NCBI RefSeq assembly: GCF_040372045.1
Contig: NZ_BAABWH010000001.1
Direction: 5' to 3' (one strand)
DNA length: 64,000 bases
From: Thalassolituus sp006212115
Lineage (GTDB): Bacteria > Pseudomonadota > Gammaproteobacteria > Pseudomonadales > Oceanobacteraceae
In this document: piece after piece, positions 63,301-64,000 of the stretch
Layout: each line of letters begins with the position of its first letter
Numbering within the stretch: position 1 is the stretch's first letter
Made by a program: the position numbers and the translations under genes
The notes under the pieces: generated by a model
Databases searched by the model: none
What the model was told of the DNA's origin: nothing
Seen by the model: the letters and a program-made list of their open reading frames with translations, nothing else

Positions 63301-64000
63301 TCAGATGGGTTATCCAGATCAAATAGTTCTCTGCTCCAGTCGAGCACTTCGCGACGCCCTTCTGCACCTGCCCGGCGCAGCGCCGTCATCGGCTTATGCA
63401 GCATCTTATTGCCGAACGTGTGAGCAAACGTCCGCAGAATCTTTTCGGGATCACCGCCGTTCTGAATCTGCTTGATGGCTTTTTCCAATTGTTCGTCACG
63501 CACTGTTTCAACGTAGTTGCGAACGTCCGTTAGCGTACTGACCGCATCAAGCGCTTTCAGCTCGCGCATATAGTGTTCAACGCCAGCGCTGATCAGCTCA
63601 TTTGCCTGCTGCGCCGCGTCTTCACGTGAGCGGACATTCTCTTCGATGATGCCCCTCAGGTCATCGACGCTATACAGATACACATCCGCCAGGGAACCAA
63701 CTTCCGGTTCAATGTCCCGGGGAACGGCAATATCGACCATAAACATGGGCTTGTGACGTCGACGTTTCAACGCCTTTTCTACCATCCCCTTACCCAGAAT
63801 CGGTAACGGGCTGGCCGTCGAGGAAATCACGATATCGGCATCAGGAAGTACGACAGGAATGTCCTCAAGCAGCACTGCTTCTGCGTGCACCTCGCGAGCA
63901 AGATTCTGCCCTCGGGCCAGTGTACGGTTGGCAAGGATGATGTGCTCTACCCCAGCCTGTCGGAGATGGCGGGCAACCAGCTCTATCGTTTCTCCTGCTC
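63297..64000 (-). CDS. hemA: Glutamyl-tRNA reductase, 5' partial
   Basis: Reduces glutamyl-tRNA to glutamate-1-semialdehyde, the first step of the C5 heme pathway. The frame is open to the window edge (segment GETIELVARHLRQAG then IILANRTLARGQNLA), so the start and the catalytic Cys domain lie outside. Visible are the NADPH domain (DADIVISSTASPLPIL; MVDIAVPRDIEPEVG) and the helical dimerisation domain to the end. Its stop overlaps the prfA start by 4 bases. Confidence 0.96.
   Translation of the reverse strand, partial: AGETIELVARHLRQAGVEHIILANRTLARGQNLAREVHAEAVLLEDIPVVLPDADIVISSTASPLPILGKGMVEKALKRRRHKPMFMVDIAVPRDIEPEVGSLADVYLYSVDDLRGIIEENVRSREDAAQQANELISAGVEHYMRELKALDAVSTLTDVRNYVETVRDEQLEKAIKQIQNGGDPEKILRTFAHTFGNKMLHKPMTALRRAGAEGRREVLDWSRELFDLDNPSE

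Overview
The window is chromosomal DNA of a gammaproteobacterium, most likely a marine member of the Oceanospirillales/Pseudomonadales side. The evidence is conserved gene order: nadB divergent from rpoE-rseA-rseB-rseC-mucD-lepA as in Pseudomonas, then rnc-era-recO-pdxJ-acpS, a rsmI|lpoA-yraN-diaA block, and hemA-prfA-prmC-moeB. Genus is not resolvable from what is visible. No tRNA, rRNA operon, transposase, integrase or CRISPR array was found. The one RNA gene is rnpB.

Layout. 1-2666: 3' part of the hybrid kinase barA. 2633-12743 (minus): acpS, pdxJ, recO, era, rnc, a DUF4845 gene, lepA, mucD, rseC, rseB, rseA, rpoE, packed with 4-base overlaps and preceded by a good sigma-E-type promoter. 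The signal peptidase gene lepB, usually beside lepA, is absent. 12999-19926: nadB, cptA/sdhE, ygfZ, an HDOD protein, and a small cluster with a lipoprotein hydrolase, an acetyltransferase and a DUF4442 protein. 

20024-34393 (minus) is the most interesting region: a complete TonB2-type energising complex (TPR protein, TonB, ExbD, ExbB, TtpC, DUF3450), an acidic beta-helix-like surface lipoprotein, a 989-residue TonB-dependent receptor, and a 1503-residue lipoprotein. The last joins a calcium-binding repeat stalk, a di-heme cytochrome c peroxidase/MauG-like domain, a seven-motif FG-GAP propeller and an ASPIC/UnbV end. PhoB-box-like direct repeats with 11-base period lie before the TonB operon and before the lipoprotein gene, with a weaker one before the receptor, so the locus may respond to phosphate starvation. 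A truncated beta-propeller phytase at 59786-60532 fits the same phosphate theme.

34648-50702 holds housekeeping and single-function genes: DUF2333, trmO, thiopurine methyltransferase, a di-iron-like PF10118 protein divergent from an AraC regulator, an RNA methyltransferase, ornithine decarboxylase, an ABC exporter, a crotonase, ferrochelatase, a free-standing RCK protein, a haloalkane-dehalogenase-like hydrolase, and cobC-cbiB. rnpB follows at 50784-51150, then a MarR-regulated hydrolase with two tandem operators, and a 778-residue lipoprotein that resembles the TULIP (BPI-like) lipid-binding fold. 

55124-58928 is the rsmI|lpoA-yraN-diaA block. 58929-60540 is a patch of broken genes: an AraC regulator 5' end, a GGDEF 3' end and a phytase 3' end, with a short tandem repeat at its left edge. 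60582-64000 is moeB-prmC-prfA-hemA, each joined to the next by a 4-base overlap; hemA runs off the window.
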